Positions 35,137-44,698 of a DNA stretch of 64,000 nucleotides are shown one piece after another. A program made the position numbers and the translations under genes. A model generated the notes under the pieces. It did no database searches. It was given only the letters and a program-made list of their open reading frames with translations, and was not told where the DNA came from. The stretch lies in contig CACWNQ010000002.1 of NCBI GenBank assembly GCA_902762385.1, forward strand, positions 1 to 64,000, read 5' to 3'. The DNA comes from an uncultured Bacteroidales bacterium. GTDB taxonomy: Bacteria > Bacteroidota > Bacteroidia > Bacteroidales > Muribaculaceae. Each line of letters starts with the position of its first letter. The first letter of the stretch is position 1.

Positions 35137-35514
35137 TTGAAGAAATCGTTGATATGGGTTGGGACTGCTATCGCTGTCACGGTTGTGATGATAGTGTATT
35201 TCCAGTTCAGCCCCGAAGCACGATGGTTCCCGCAATGTCCAGTGAAAATGCTCACTGGGCTTAGTTGCCCGGGGTGTGGAGTGCAACGCGCATTCCATGC
35301 TCTGTTGCATGGCAATGTGGGCCAAGCTCTGAACTACAACTACTTCTTTGTCATCAGCATCCCCTACCTGGCACTATCATGCCTCGCATTGCTGTTAAGG
35401 AAAATAAATAGGGGCGAAAAAATAGCCAGCATCCTCGACGGGAGGGTGCTGGCTTGGATTTATGTCGCGGCATTCATTGCGTGGTTTATAATCCGAAACA
35501 TCTTAAAGATATAG
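35137..35514 (+). CDS. DUF2752 membrane protein
   Basis: A 125-aa membrane protein. TTG at 35137 is the only in-frame start after a stop at 35128-35130. The core FPQCPVKMLTGLSCPGCGVQRAFHALLHGNVGQALNYNYFF is the signature of DUF2752, with two Cys (CPGC) and paired TM helices. DUF2752 genes often neighbour CD225/TM2-type genes in Bacteroidetes, which fits this cluster. The function is unknown. The stop is 47 nt before the GCATTGT heptamer array. Confidence 0.85.
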   Translation: MKKSLIWVGTAIAVTVVMIVYFQFSPEARWFPQCPVKMLTGLSCPGCGVQRAFHALLHGNVGQALNYNYFFVISIPYLALSCLALLLRKINRGEKIASILDGRVLAWIYVAAFIAWFIIRNILKI

Positions 35515-35560
35515 AAAGTATATTCCAGAAACCAAAGAATGTATTAAACATTAAAATTGT

Positions 35561-35637
35561 GCATTGTGCATTGTGAATTATGCATTGTGAATTATGCATT
35601 GTGAATTATGCATTATGCATTGTGCATTGTGCATTGT
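35561..35637 (+). repeat. Heptamer array (GCATTGT/GAATTAT), 11 units
   Basis: Eleven 7-nt units in phase exactly fill 35561-35637. The last T is the first plus-strand base of the stop codon (TCA 35637-35639) of the minus-strand DUF4294 gene. Relics of the same units lie next to dnaX and the glycosyltransferase. Confidence 0.97.
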
Positions 35638-36269
35638 CATAGCGATCCCTGCTCGATGCGCACACATATGCGCTCAATCAGAGCATCATTTTTGTTGCTC
35701 TCGGGATGGAAACCTTCACGCATGTTCACGCCGAAGAAACGACCAAACGTCTGCCAGAATCCTGCCCTGAAAGCACCCATAAATGCTTTCACAATGAAGT
35801 AACTGCGCTGATTGGTCTCACGGTTCACGAGTTTTATTAGCGTCTTACCCTGATTCTTGGTAAGTTTCTTCATTTCAGGCTTATATTGGGCAAAAATCGC
35901 CTTCTCAAACTGCTTCAAGTATTCTTCCTTCTCCTTCTGAGTCGAGAACGTCTGCAGGTACTCATAAGTTTCTTGCAGCGTGGTGTTAATAAGCTTTGCA
36001 TAAGGCAGTGTGCGCTTCACGTCACGAACCGTCTTCCAGTAGAATTCCTCCTCGGCCTTATTCTTAAAGCGCTCGGCAGGATACACCTTTATAGTGTTGA
36101 GAATCACCTTGTAGATGGTATCACCATTAGCGCTCACTGTAAATCCCCACTTGGCCACCGCTTTGTTGAGAACCGATGGCAATGGAATTGATGAATCTTG
36201 CGCCTTAGCAACAGGAGCACAGGCGAAGACAGCAAACAAAAGCAGCAATATGGGAAGCTTTTTCTTCAT
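35637..36269 (-). CDS. DUF4294 domain secreted protein
   Basis: A 210-aa exported protein with a signal peptide (1-23, ends AKA) and the DUF4294 pattern (GDTIYKVILNTIKVYPAERFKNKAEEEFYWKTVRDVKRTLPYAKLI, LIKLVNRETNQRSYFIVKAFMGAFRAGFWQTFGRFFGVNMREGFHPE). The family is confined to Bacteroidetes and its function is unknown. It has its own promoter (36307-36300). The stop codon abuts the GCATTGT heptamer array. Confidence 0.88.
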   Translation of the reverse strand: MKKKLPILLLLFAVFACAPVAKAQDSSIPLPSVLNKAVAKWGFTVSANGDTIYKVILNTIKVYPAERFKNKAEEEFYWKTVRDVKRTLPYAKLINTTLQETYEYLQTFSTQKEKEEYLKQFEKAIFAQYKPEMKKLTKNQGKTLIKLVNRETNQRSYFIVKAFMGAFRAGFWQTFGRFFGVNMREGFHPESNKNDALIERICVRIEQGSL

Positions 36270-36299
36270 CTCAATACCATCTCATTTTAATATCGGATG

Positions 36300-36307
36300 C
36301 AAATGTA
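36300..36307 (-). promoter_or_regulatory. -7 box of the DUF4294 gene
   Basis: TACATTTG on the minus strand, 30 nt before the start codon. Confidence 0.55.
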
Positions 36308-36397
36308 GAATAAAGTTTTAGAATTGAGCAAAAATCAACAATTAAAAAAATTAAAATAACGGTTAAAGATAAGGATTGAATGCGTTTATTTGACTGT

Positions 36398-36427
36398 TAG
36401 TCATTCCTAGCTACTCCTAGTCATTCC
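36398..36427 (+). repeat. Decamer array TAGTCATTCC x3
   Basis: Three 10-bp units (TAGTCATTCC, TAGCTACTCC, TAGTCATTCC) end 2 nt before the stop codon (TCA 36430) of the minus-strand gene. This is the same stop-flush placement as the heptamer arrays but with a period of 10. Confidence 0.8.
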
Positions 36428-36429
36428 TA

Positions 36430-37599
36430 TCACAATCTAAACAGCCTAGCAAGGCCCAGGTAGCTGATATTGATGCCCACATGCATGCCACTCACTGTGG
36501 GTACACACTTGTTGAAACGGCTTGCTGCAACCCACGGAGTGATGCGCAGCGACGATGTCCAGCGCTCACGGTGAGTCGAGCCTGTGAGCGACGTGTTGGT
36601 AACCTTGCTGCTAAAGTTGATGTCAAAGTCGACCGATGCTATAAAGTTGAAATTGTTCAGGTTACGCTTCTCGACGCTAGTGATGGTGCGCACATCATGG
36701 CCATCATCGTCCTTATCCCAGCTGTAGTTGGCAATATCCCATCCATAGTGGTTGTAGAATCCACCCACATTGGGCGTGATACTCAATCGACCATGGTTGA
36801 GAACGGTGTAACCCAGTTGCACACTGGCCATGATGTGGGTTGCACTGCTCGAGTTGTTGCCTTGCAGGGGGCGTCCTTCTTCATCGGGAGCAATGTCGAA
36901 AATATTGTCGTTGCGGTAAGATGGCTGGCCAAATGCCACATCGGCCTTAAGGCGCACACGCTTGTAACCGCCTGTTAGGCCCACATGAAACATAACGCTG
37001 CCGCCAAAGTTGTCATGTAGCTTGCCAGTGGGCAAGTCGTAGCCCACACCGGCATACACGCCATAACAACCCTGCATTGCGCTCACCTGTGGCACACGTG
37101 GTGTACCAATAGCTGCAAGTTGGCTATCGATGTTCTCTTCCCAGCTTGCTACTGCTGCCTCCAGACTGCCATTCTTAGTCTCCTGGGCAATCTGGCGCAC
37201 ACGCTGCCTATACAAGTCCTGATAGTATTTCAAGCGCTTCTCGACCGAGGCTCCATCGATGCCGCCATTTATCTCCTCCTGAAGGTTTCGCCGCATCAAC
37301 TCAAGCAAGTCAAACTGCAACTGGTGGTAGCGCAATCGCTCGGGAGTGCTCAACGCACTGCTGGTGACCGAGGCATCGCGATGCATTATTGCCCTGGCTT
37401 CAAGCTTGGCAGTGCTTCCACTCTCCTGAGGGGTAGCGCTCAATTCCACCTCAAGTTTCGATGGCTCACTCGATGTAGGCGGCAGCAACTTGTGGAAGTC
37501 GCTCCACGTGAGAGGTCCCTCGCTCCATAGCTTAATGTCGTCGTTAGCAATGCTTGGCAAAGCCATCACAACACATATTAAGAATAAAAATTTCCTCAT
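36430..37599 (-). CDS. Secreted protein: degenerate DUF922-like domain plus outer-membrane-type barrel
   Basis: A 389-aa exported protein with a signal peptide (1-18). The N-terminal half (about 25-170) looks like a DUF922-type secreted peptidase domain: LTWSDFHKLLPP, RLRYHQLQFDLLELMRRNLQEEI, then YRQRVRQIAQETKNGSLEAAVASWEENI. In active relatives the second block carries HExxH; here it reads YHQLQ, so the catalytic residues look lost. The C-terminal half (about 180-389) alternates in a beta pattern (YGVYAGVGYDLPTGKLHDNF, LTGGYKRVRLKADVAFGQP) like an 8- to 10-strand outer-membrane barrel. Family assignment is from pattern memory and is tentative. The gene downstream on this strand is DUF4294. 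Confidence 0.55.
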   Translation of the reverse strand: MRKFLFLICVVMALPSIANDDIKLWSEGPLTWSDFHKLLPPTSSEPSKLEVELSATPQESGSTAKLEARAIMHRDASVTSSALSTPERLRYHQLQFDLLELMRRNLQEEINGGIDGASVEKRLKYYQDLYRQRVRQIAQETKNGSLEAAVASWEENIDSQLAAIGTPRVPQVSAMQGCYGVYAGVGYDLPTGKLHDNFGGSVMFHVGLTGGYKRVRLKADVAFGQPSYRNDNIFDIAPDEEGRPLQGNNSSSATHIMASVQLGYTVLNHGRLSITPNVGGFYNHYGWDIANYSWDKDDDGHDVRTITSVEKRNLNNFNFIASVDFDINFSSKVTNTSLTGSTHRERWTSSLRITPWVAASRFNKCVPTVSGMHVGINISYLGLARLFRL

Positions 37600-37711
37600 G
37601 ACTATAGTCTTTTTTTATAAAACGTGAGAAACCCGTTAATATTTTAGCGAGTCGCCACAAACCCATGACAACTCGCTATATTTCTGGACATAGAACTTAA
37701 AACGAACCAAG

Positions 37712-37759
37712 AACTATGAACTCAAAACTCATAACTCAAAACTCATAACTCATAACTCT
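37712..37759 (+). repeat. Heptamer array (AACTCAT/AACTCAA), 7 units
   Basis: Seven 7-nt units (AACTATG, AACTCAA, AACTCAT, AACTCAA, AACTCAT, AACTCAT, AACTCTC) end at 37760, the first base of the stop codon (CTA 37760-37762) of the minus-strand gene. The same unit family as 34478-34523. Confidence 0.92.
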
Positions 37760-40747
37760 CTAGAATGGTGGGCGTCCACCACCGAATCCGCCACGGCCAC
37801 CACCTGGAGGAGGACCACCAGGTCCGCCAGGTCCACGACGGAAGTCATCGTTGCGGCTCTTTGGCTCCTGACCCTTAGCAAAGGTAGTGAAGCGATAGGT
37901 GAACGTGAGCATTCCGTAGCGTCCAAGCGAGTTGTAGATGGCATCCTGAATGTAGCTTGCTGTCTGGGTGCGCATCACTGGTTTCTGCTGGCCTAGGATA
38001 TCGTAAACCGAGATTTGGATTGATGCCTCCTTGTTCCTCAGGAACTGATAGGCAATCGAGCCGTTCCAAATCCACTGGTTAGTGTTATAGCCGTTAGAGT
38101 AACCTCTTGTAGAGCTGAAATTGAGGTCGGTGCTTATTACCAGTCCAAATGGCGACGAGTAGGTGCCATTGAACATTGCTCCCCAGGTGTGAACATTGCG
38201 GTCACGACTGGTTTGCATGGTGTTGTGAGTGAGCTGATAACCATAGCGTGGACGCAACTCCAAGTCGAAGAATGCAGTGCGGTAGGCAATACCAGGTGCC
38301 ACGTTCAGGTTCAGGCCGATGCTGCGGTTGTATTCACCGTCGCTGTAACCCTTAGTCTGCGACATGCGTGCAAACACGTTGCTAGTAAAGTACCAAGCCT
38401 TGCTTGCACTGAATGGGAAGCTAATCATGTTCATAGCCATAGCGTCCCACACGCCATTAGTGTTGGCATAGGTAGTTATCTGTCCACCAGTGGTTGGATC
38501 GTTGAGGATGGTAGAGATAATACTGTTTTGCTGCACGTTCACATTAACCATTGCCATAAGGCTTCGCTGGTTGTCTTGGTTGAAGTCGCTGAAACGCACA
38601 CTCATGCGATGGTTGAAAGTGGGCTTCAACTCTGGATTACCAATCACGATGTTCAATGGGTTGCTAATGTCGGCCACTGGCTGCAACTGTGCTATGCTGG
38701 GCTGGTTGCTGCGCATGCGGTAGTCGATTGCAATGTTGCGTGTCTTACTAAATTTGTAACGGAAGCGTGCAAAAGGTGCAACGGCCCATGCCCAGCGTGT
38801 AGGGATGTTTCGCTCGCTATTGATAAGGTCGGTGCTCTTCGACATTGCCGAGGTTACCGAGAAGCCCACATTAAGGTTATATTCCTTAGTAACCTTTTGG
38901 TAACCAATCTGGAAGTCCTGATTGAAGAACTTGTTGCGGAAGTCGTTACTCTGCTCCTCGTTGAATATGCGGTCAAGCTCATCGCCAAGTTCCACATCGA
39001 TAATCTCGCTAAGCAGTGCCCCGTCTTGCAGAGCATAGGTGCCATAGGTGCCGGCAATCATGCTGCGCAGAGTGGGATTAGTTGCAAAGTCGAGCATAAC
39101 GTCATTCATTGTGAGCTGTGGCACAGGCATTACCTGGTTAGCATAGCGTGTGATATCATACACACTCTTGGTCGCCTTGGTCACGCTGTAGTTGGCACTG
39201 TAAGACAACGTCAAGAACTGTGCCTTCTTCACATCGCCCAGAGGTTCTGTCCAGCTCAATCGTCCATTAATGCGATTGGTCTTACGCAAGTTGTCATACA
39301 CCTGATCGATGGTCTCATCCTCACCCTTTAAATAATAGGTGTTGCGGGTAAAGGTGTTTCCATCCTCGTCAATGTTGCTATAGTTGTAGTTAAGGAACAA
39401 GCTGTAGCTGCGTCCCGGATGCGACTGGAACTTGTGGTTGTAGATGAAACGACCACCAAACTCATAGCTCTTTCCATGGTTGTCATAGTAACTGAGGCTT
39501 CGGTTCACGGGTGTGCGCATTGCATCACCGGCGCGAGTCATCGAGGTGTCGCTGCTCTCGCTGTGCGAGAAGTTGAACGAGAAGTTTGGGCGGAATTCGA
39601 TGGTGTTAAACGAGTCAACCTCCCATTTCAAGCGGAAGTTACCACGAATGTTGTGAGTCTTATCTAGAGCCATCGAGAGGGCGTCGCGATAGCTTGTCGA
39701 GTCGGTGAAGATGTTCTGGCGGCTTGTGCGGGTGCGTGTGTCGCGACTAGTGTGCGAGTAGGTCAAGTCACCACCCACACGAAAGTGCTCATCTTCCTTC
39801 GAGCCCACATTGAAGTTCACACCAAGCATTTGCGAAGTAGTGATGCCACGGTCGCCACCGAAGCGACGGAAACGCGACGCACCACCGTCGGTGAATCCCA
39901 CATTGTTGGTGTTGTTGGCATTGCCGGTGAAGGTGAACTGGTTGCCGTTGTTGAAGTAGTTGGCAATCACGTTGCCTAGGTAGCGCTTGTTGGTACCATA
40001 TCCAGCTGTCACAGTGCCAAACCAGCCATTGTTCATTCCCTTCTTCACAGTGAGGTTGATAACCGTTTCATCTTCGCCGTCATCAACACCGGTCAGGCGT
40101 GCAAGGTCGCTCTTGCGATCAACCACCTGCAGCTTGTCAATCATGTCGGCAGGTATGTTCTTCGATGCCATTGTAGGGTCATCGCTGAAGAACTCCTTGC
40201 CGTCGATAAGGATTTTCTTCACCTCCTTGCCATTGGCAGTGATTTTGCCGTCGCTGCCCACTTCCACACCAGGCAGGCGCTTCAGCAGGTCCTCGACCAC
40301 AGCGTTGGCCTGAGTCTTATAGGTGTCGGCATTATATTCTATGGTGTCTTCCTTCACTGTAATGGCTGTCTTAACACCCATAACCACGGTCTCCTTAAGC
40401 ACCACGGTGTTCTGGTTCAAGTAAATCATGCCCATGTTCACATCGCGGCCATCGGCACCCACACTCACGCGCTTCACAGTGGGTTCATAGCCTATGTAAC
40501 TGCACTTCAGGTAGTAGCGACCTTCGGGCACATCCTCAAGGTTAAACACACCATTGAAGTCGGTAATGGTGCCTTTCACATAGGTGCTGTCCTTGTCCAT
40601 CTGCAGCAGCGCCACGTTGGCTTGCATGAGTTCGGTGGTATCGGTGGCATCAACGAGGATTCCGTTGATGATTGTCGCATTGGCTTTTCCTGCCGCGACA
40701 GCCACCATAACCATCATAATAATTAAAAATTTTGATAAGTTCTTCAT
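37760..40747 (-). CDS. TonB-dependent-receptor-like outer-membrane beta-barrel protein
   Basis: A 995-aa outer-membrane protein. After the signal peptide (about 1-24), a carboxypeptidase-regulatory-like domain (about 26-105, INGILVDATDTTELMQANVAL) is followed by a plug-like region (DTIEYNADTYKTQANAVVEDLLKRLPGVEVGSDGKITANGKEVKKILIDGKEFF) and a long barrel. The C-terminal tail is Gly/Pro/Arg-rich (GPGGPGGPPPGGGRGGFGGG). This matches the Bacteroidetes OMP_b-brl_3-type family, whose members are often involved in adhesion or transport. No SusD is paired with it. Promoter -7 box at 40834-40841. Confidence 0.9.
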   Translation of the reverse strand: MKNLSKFLIIMMVMVAVAAGKANATIINGILVDATDTTELMQANVALLQMDKDSTYVKGTITDFNGVFNLEDVPEGRYYLKCSYIGYEPTVKRVSVGADGRDVNMGMIYLNQNTVVLKETVVMGVKTAITVKEDTIEYNADTYKTQANAVVEDLLKRLPGVEVGSDGKITANGKEVKKILIDGKEFFSDDPTMASKNIPADMIDKLQVVDRKSDLARLTGVDDGEDETVINLTVKKGMNNGWFGTVTAGYGTNKRYLGNVIANYFNNGNQFTFTGNANNTNNVGFTDGGASRFRRFGGDRGITTSQMLGVNFNVGSKEDEHFRVGGDLTYSHTSRDTRTRTSRQNIFTDSTSYRDALSMALDKTHNIRGNFRLKWEVDSFNTIEFRPNFSFNFSHSESSDTSMTRAGDAMRTPVNRSLSYYDNHGKSYEFGGRFIYNHKFQSHPGRSYSLFLNYNYSNIDEDGNTFTRNTYYLKGEDETIDQVYDNLRKTNRINGRLSWTEPLGDVKKAQFLTLSYSANYSVTKATKSVYDITRYANQVMPVPQLTMNDVMLDFATNPTLRSMIAGTYGTYALQDGALLSEIIDVELGDELDRIFNEEQSNDFRNKFFNQDFQIGYQKVTKEYNLNVGFSVTSAMSKSTDLINSERNIPTRWAWAVAPFARFRYKFSKTRNIAIDYRMRSNQPSIAQLQPVADISNPLNIVIGNPELKPTFNHRMSVRFSDFNQDNQRSLMAMVNVNVQQNSIISTILNDPTTGGQITTYANTNGVWDAMAMNMISFPFSASKAWYFTSNVFARMSQTKGYSDGEYNRSIGLNLNVAPGIAYRTAFFDLELRPRYGYQLTHNTMQTSRDRNVHTWGAMFNGTYSSPFGLVISTDLNFSSTRGYSNGYNTNQWIWNGSIAYQFLRNKEASIQISVYDILGQQKPVMRTQTASYIQDAIYNSLGRYGMLTFTYRFTTFAKGQEPKSRNDDFRRGPGGPGGPPPGGGRGGFGGGRPPF

Positions 40748-41264
40748 CTATATCAATGAGTTTTGGTTTATATTCTTGTTGATTTCATCCCACATCGGCT
40801 ATAATTCTCCAACGCGGGTTTATAATTACGACACAAAGGTAGTGCTTTTAGTTTAAATGACCCACAACAAATATACAATCACTCATTTTTTATAGATAAA
40901 AACCAATTGACGATTATGGAGACCCAACTTTAAGCAGCAGCATTGTGAGTTTTCTTAAAAATGAGTCAAAGAATATTAATTTAGCGCCACTAAAATTCAA
41001 AAAATCAAGACCCTATTATATTATATTTATAATTATAAAATATGAATGAAAAAACATGTTTTACAACATCTTTGTTAACTTTTAATTAGATTTTTAGTAT
41101 TTTTTTTGGAAAAAAGTTGCAAATAAGAAAATAATTAGTCATTTTTGCATTTGATTTTGAGGTTTACATCTAATTCCAAATCAATTTACACTGCTACTGA
41201 GAGAGAGAAAAAAGTATTGAAATTTACTTTATAATCTATTAATAATTAACAAAAACATGTGCGT
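40748..41264. other. Intergenic region upstream of SusC/D operon 3
   Basis: No gene is visible. It holds the -7 box of the minus-strand barrel gene at 40834-40841 and a poorly matched T-rich -7-like sequence at about 41141-41147 for the plus-strand SusC. The stretch 41020-41130 is very A/T-rich. Confidence 0.65.
40834..40841 (-). promoter_or_regulatory. -7 box of the barrel gene at 37760-40747
   Basis: TACCTTTG on the minus strand, about 87 nt before the start codon; matches TAnnTTTG. Confidence 0.6.
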
Positions 41265-44200
41265 ATGAAAAAGTATTTTGCATTGTTAGGTGCATTGTTA
41301 CTGGCATTTGGTAGCGCAAGCTACTCACATGCCGAGCAAGCGCCACAAGCCATGTCGACACAGTTAACCAATGTGTCGGGTATCGTGACCGATGAGAATG
41401 GCGAGCCCGTCATTGGCGCTACTGTTTCAGAGATTGGTACTACTCGCGCCACTGCTACCGACATCAACGGTCGCTTTAACCTGCGTGCCAGTGGCAATGG
41501 TAAGATTCAAATCTCTTACGTCGGCTACAAGACTGTGACTGTTAACCCAGGCACTAACATCAATGTTAAGCTCACCGAGGACAACGCTCTCCTCGACGAG
41601 GTAGTTGTTGTGGGTTATGGTCAACAAAAGAAAGTGAACCTCACCGGTGCAGTTTCGGTTGTTGACGTCGACAAGACCCTCACCTCTCGTCCCGAGCAGG
41701 ATGTATCGAAAGCCCTGCAGGGTGCCGTTCCTGGCCTCACCGTGCTTAGCACTAGCGGTGACATTGGCGAGTCGCCAACACTCACCATTCGTGGCGTGGG
41801 AACATTGAGTAATGGTGCTGCCTCCAACCCACTTATCGTGGTAGACGGTGTAGTTGTTGACGACCTCACTATGATTAATGGTAACGACATCGCAAGCATC
41901 AGCGTACTCAAGGATGCCGCCTCAAGTGCCATCTATGGTACTCGTGCCGCATTTGGTGTAATCCTTATCACCACCAAGACCGGTAAGAAGGACGACCGCA
42001 TCAACATCCGTTACAGCAACAACTTCTCATGGGATCACGCTACCTATCTGCCCGACTTCCCCGATGTGCCCACTCAGCTCAAGAGTGCCATCCTGGCTAA
42101 GGCTCGCGCTGGTAGCGGTTCGGTAGAGCTCTTCGGTATGTATTTCGACCTGCTTCTCCCCTATGCCGAGAAGTGGAAAGAGCAGAATAGTGGCCGTAAG
42201 GGCTACGGCGAGATGCGTCCCTATGTTGACGAGAACGACGTGGGCGACTACCGCTTCATTGGCGGACAGCCCATGTACTACGCCGACTTCGACGTTCCTG
42301 GCATTTGGTACAGAAAGGCTGCTCCCGCTCAGAGCCACAACGTGAGCGTTGACGGTTCAAGCGGACGCACCACCTTCCGTATAGCCTTCGGCTACAGCGG
42401 TAAGGAAGACTTGATGCCTTGGAACACCACCAAGCGTACTCGCTACAACGCTGTTGCTAACATCCAGACCGACTTTACCGATTGGTTGACCGTGGGTGCC
42501 CGCATCAGCTACAACCGTCGTTTCACAGGTCGTGCCGAAACTTGGAACAACATGTACCAGTACATTTGGCGCTGGGGTTCATTCTTTATTCCAAGCGGCA
42601 CTATCGATGGTCTTGACTTCCGTGTAATCGCTATGCAGAAGGATGCCGACCGCCGTCGCATCACTCACGATGAGATGAAGGCTACTGCATTCTTCAAAGC
42701 TCACATCACCAAAGACCTTACCCTGAATGGTGACTTCACTTGGCAAGTTAACGATGCCAACATGAGCTGGAGCGACTTCCCAGTTTACAGCTGGAACTGG
42801 AATGGCGTTAACCCAACCTACGTTGTTGGTAACGGTTCAGTAGGTACTTCTCGCAGCAATGCCAAGGCTCAAACCTGGATTGGCAACATCTATGCTGAGT
42901 ATATGAAGAGCATCAACGACGCTCACAACTTCAAGCTGATGGTTGGTGCCACCGGTGAGAAGCGCAAATTCGACGAGTTTGACGCTTATCGCATGCTGCT
43001 TTATGACACAGCTTATCCCGAGCTTAACCTTACCTATGGTGACAACAACACCTGGGCTATTGGCAGCAGCACCAGTGGCTACATCAGCCGCTTCGTGCCC
43101 TGGATGCGTGGCGACTATGCTACCGCAGGTTACTTTGCTCGTTTCAACTACGACTACAAGGGCATCTATCTGTTTGAGGCTAATGGCCGTTACGACGGCT
43201 CTTCGAGCTTCCCCAAGGATGACCGCTGGGCATTCTTCCCATCATTCTCTCTTGGCTATCGTTTCAGCGAGGAGGCTTACTTTGAGAAAGCTCGCGACAT
43301 CGTTTCTAACGGTAAGGTTCGCTTCTCTTATGGTACCATCGGCAACGAGGCTGTGGGACAAAATATGTTCATCTCTACAATTACTGCTGGTCAGCTGAGT
43401 TACCTTGATGGCAGCGGTGCCAAGTACAACTACTTTGGCTTGCCAACATGGGTGTCTCCAACTCTCACTTGGGAGAAGATTAAGACTATCAACGTGGGTC
43501 TCGACCTCGGCTTCCTCAACGACATGATTACCTTGAGCGCCGAGTGGTTCCAGCGCACCACCAACGACATGCTCGCTCCTGGTGTGGCTCTGCCAGCTAG
43601 TGTGGGTGCTACCAGTCCTTATCGCAACAACGGCTCGCTCCGCTCACGCGGATGGGAGGTAACAGTTAACTGGCGCAAGCAGTTCAACCGCGACCTGGGT
43701 CTCTATGCTAACTTCAGCATTGGCGATAGCAAGGTGAAGGTTACCAAATGGGACAGTGCAAAAAGGGAAATCGGCCATCCTCTCGACACCAGTAACGCTT
43801 ACGAAGGCGAGACTTGGGGCGACATCTGGGGCTTTGAGACCGACCGCTACTTCACCGAGGCCGACTTCACTGGCAAGAACCCCAACGGCTCTTGGATCTA
43901 CGCTCCTGGCGTAGCCGACCAAACCGGCCTGCAAACCGATAACTTCGTTTATGGCCCTGGTGACATCAAGTTCAAGGACCTCAACGGTGACGGCGTAATC
44001 GACGGTGGCGAAAGCACTCCCGAGAACCATGGTGACCTTAAGGTGATTGGTAACTGCCTGCCACGTTACGAGTACAGCTTCCACATTGGTGGTACCTACA
44101 AGGGCTTCGACCTCGACCTGTTCTTCCAAGGCGTGGGCAAGCGCGACATGTGGACTCAGTCAGCTTTCGTATTCCCAATGATGCGTAACGCCGACCTTGC

Positions 44201-44633
44201 AATCTTTGCTAACCAAACTAAGTACAATGTTTATGATCCAGCCAATGGCATCGTAAACATCAGCGAGAGCAACGACTTCCCATGCTTGTGGCCAGGTAAT
44301 GAGGTTGGTGGCAATGTTGATGGTATCTCTAGTGAGGGTGGTTGCCACAACTACTACCCACAGACCAAGTACTTGGTTGACATGAGCTACCTGCGCTTGA
44401 AGAACATCACCCTTGGTTACACCATTCCACAGGCACTCACCAAGAAGATTTACATCCAGAACTTGCGTCTATATGCTAGTGTCAACAACCTGTGCCTGCT
44501 CTACAAGGGCAGTGGTGACCTCCCAATCGATCCTGAGATGAATGCCGGACAAGGCGCTCTGGGCTATGGTACTTGGGGACGTACTTATCCTGTAACCCGC
44601 AGCTGGTCTGTTGGCTTGCAAGTGACTTTCTAA
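41265..44633 (+). CDS. SusC/RagA-family TonB-linked outer membrane transporter 3
   Basis: A 1122-aa SusC-type transporter from ATG 41265 (the GTG at 41259 is in frame but weaker). The signal peptide (about 1-24, ends SHA) is followed by the regulatory domain (VSGIVTDENGEPVIGATVSEIGTTRATATDINGRF), the plug with PLIVVDG and VLKDAASSAIYGTRAAFGVILITTK, and the barrel ending WSVGLQVTF. Paired with the SusD gene 65 nt downstream. No enzyme or regulator is adjacent. Confidence 0.95.
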   Translation: MKKYFALLGALLLAFGSASYSHAEQAPQAMSTQLTNVSGIVTDENGEPVIGATVSEIGTTRATATDINGRFNLRASGNGKIQISYVGYKTVTVNPGTNINVKLTEDNALLDEVVVVGYGQQKKVNLTGAVSVVDVDKTLTSRPEQDVSKALQGAVPGLTVLSTSGDIGESPTLTIRGVGTLSNGAASNPLIVVDGVVVDDLTMINGNDIASISVLKDAASSAIYGTRAAFGVILITTKTGKKDDRINIRYSNNFSWDHATYLPDFPDVPTQLKSAILAKARAGSGSVELFGMYFDLLLPYAEKWKEQNSGRKGYGEMRPYVDENDVGDYRFIGGQPMYYADFDVPGIWYRKAAPAQSHNVSVDGSSGRTTFRIAFGYSGKEDLMPWNTTKRTRYNAVANIQTDFTDWLTVGARISYNRRFTGRAETWNNMYQYIWRWGSFFIPSGTIDGLDFRVIAMQKDADRRRITHDEMKATAFFKAHITKDLTLNGDFTWQVNDANMSWSDFPVYSWNWNGVNPTYVVGNGSVGTSRSNAKAQTWIGNIYAEYMKSINDAHNFKLMVGATGEKRKFDEFDAYRMLLYDTAYPELNLTYGDNNTWAIGSSTSGYISRFVPWMRGDYATAGYFARFNYDYKGIYLFEANGRYDGSSSFPKDDRWAFFPSFSLGYRFSEEAYFEKARDIVSNGKVRFSYGTIGNEAVGQNMFISTITAGQLSYLDGSGAKYNYFGLPTWVSPTLTWEKIKTINVGLDLGFLNDMITLSAEWFQRTTNDMLAPGVALPASVGATSPYRNNGSLRSRGWEVTVNWRKQFNRDLGLYANFSIGDSKVKVTKWDSAKREIGHPLDTSNAYEGETWGDIWGFETDRYFTEADFTGKNPNGSWIYAPGVADQTGLQTDNFVYGPGDIKFKDLNGDGVIDGGESTPENHGDLKVIGNCLPRYEYSFHIGGTYKGFDLDLFFQGVGKRDMWTQSAFVFPMMRNADLAIFANQTKYNVYDPANGIVNISESNDFPCLWPGNEVGGNVDGISSEGGCHNYYPQTKYLVDMSYLRLKNITLGYTIPQALTKKIYIQNLRLYASVNNLCLLYKGSGDLPIDPEMNAGQGALGYGTWGRTYPVTRSWSVGLQVTF

Positions 44634-44698
44634 TGTGAGACTCTTAAACTTGTAAGTATAAGTATTAGATTATTAACATTCAATAAATTTTGAAGTTT

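Noticed and set aside
38189-39331. 380-aa plus-strand open frame
   Set aside because: Antisense shadow of the intact barrel gene (37760-40747); composition (His/Val/Cys-rich) is that of an opposite-strand artefact.
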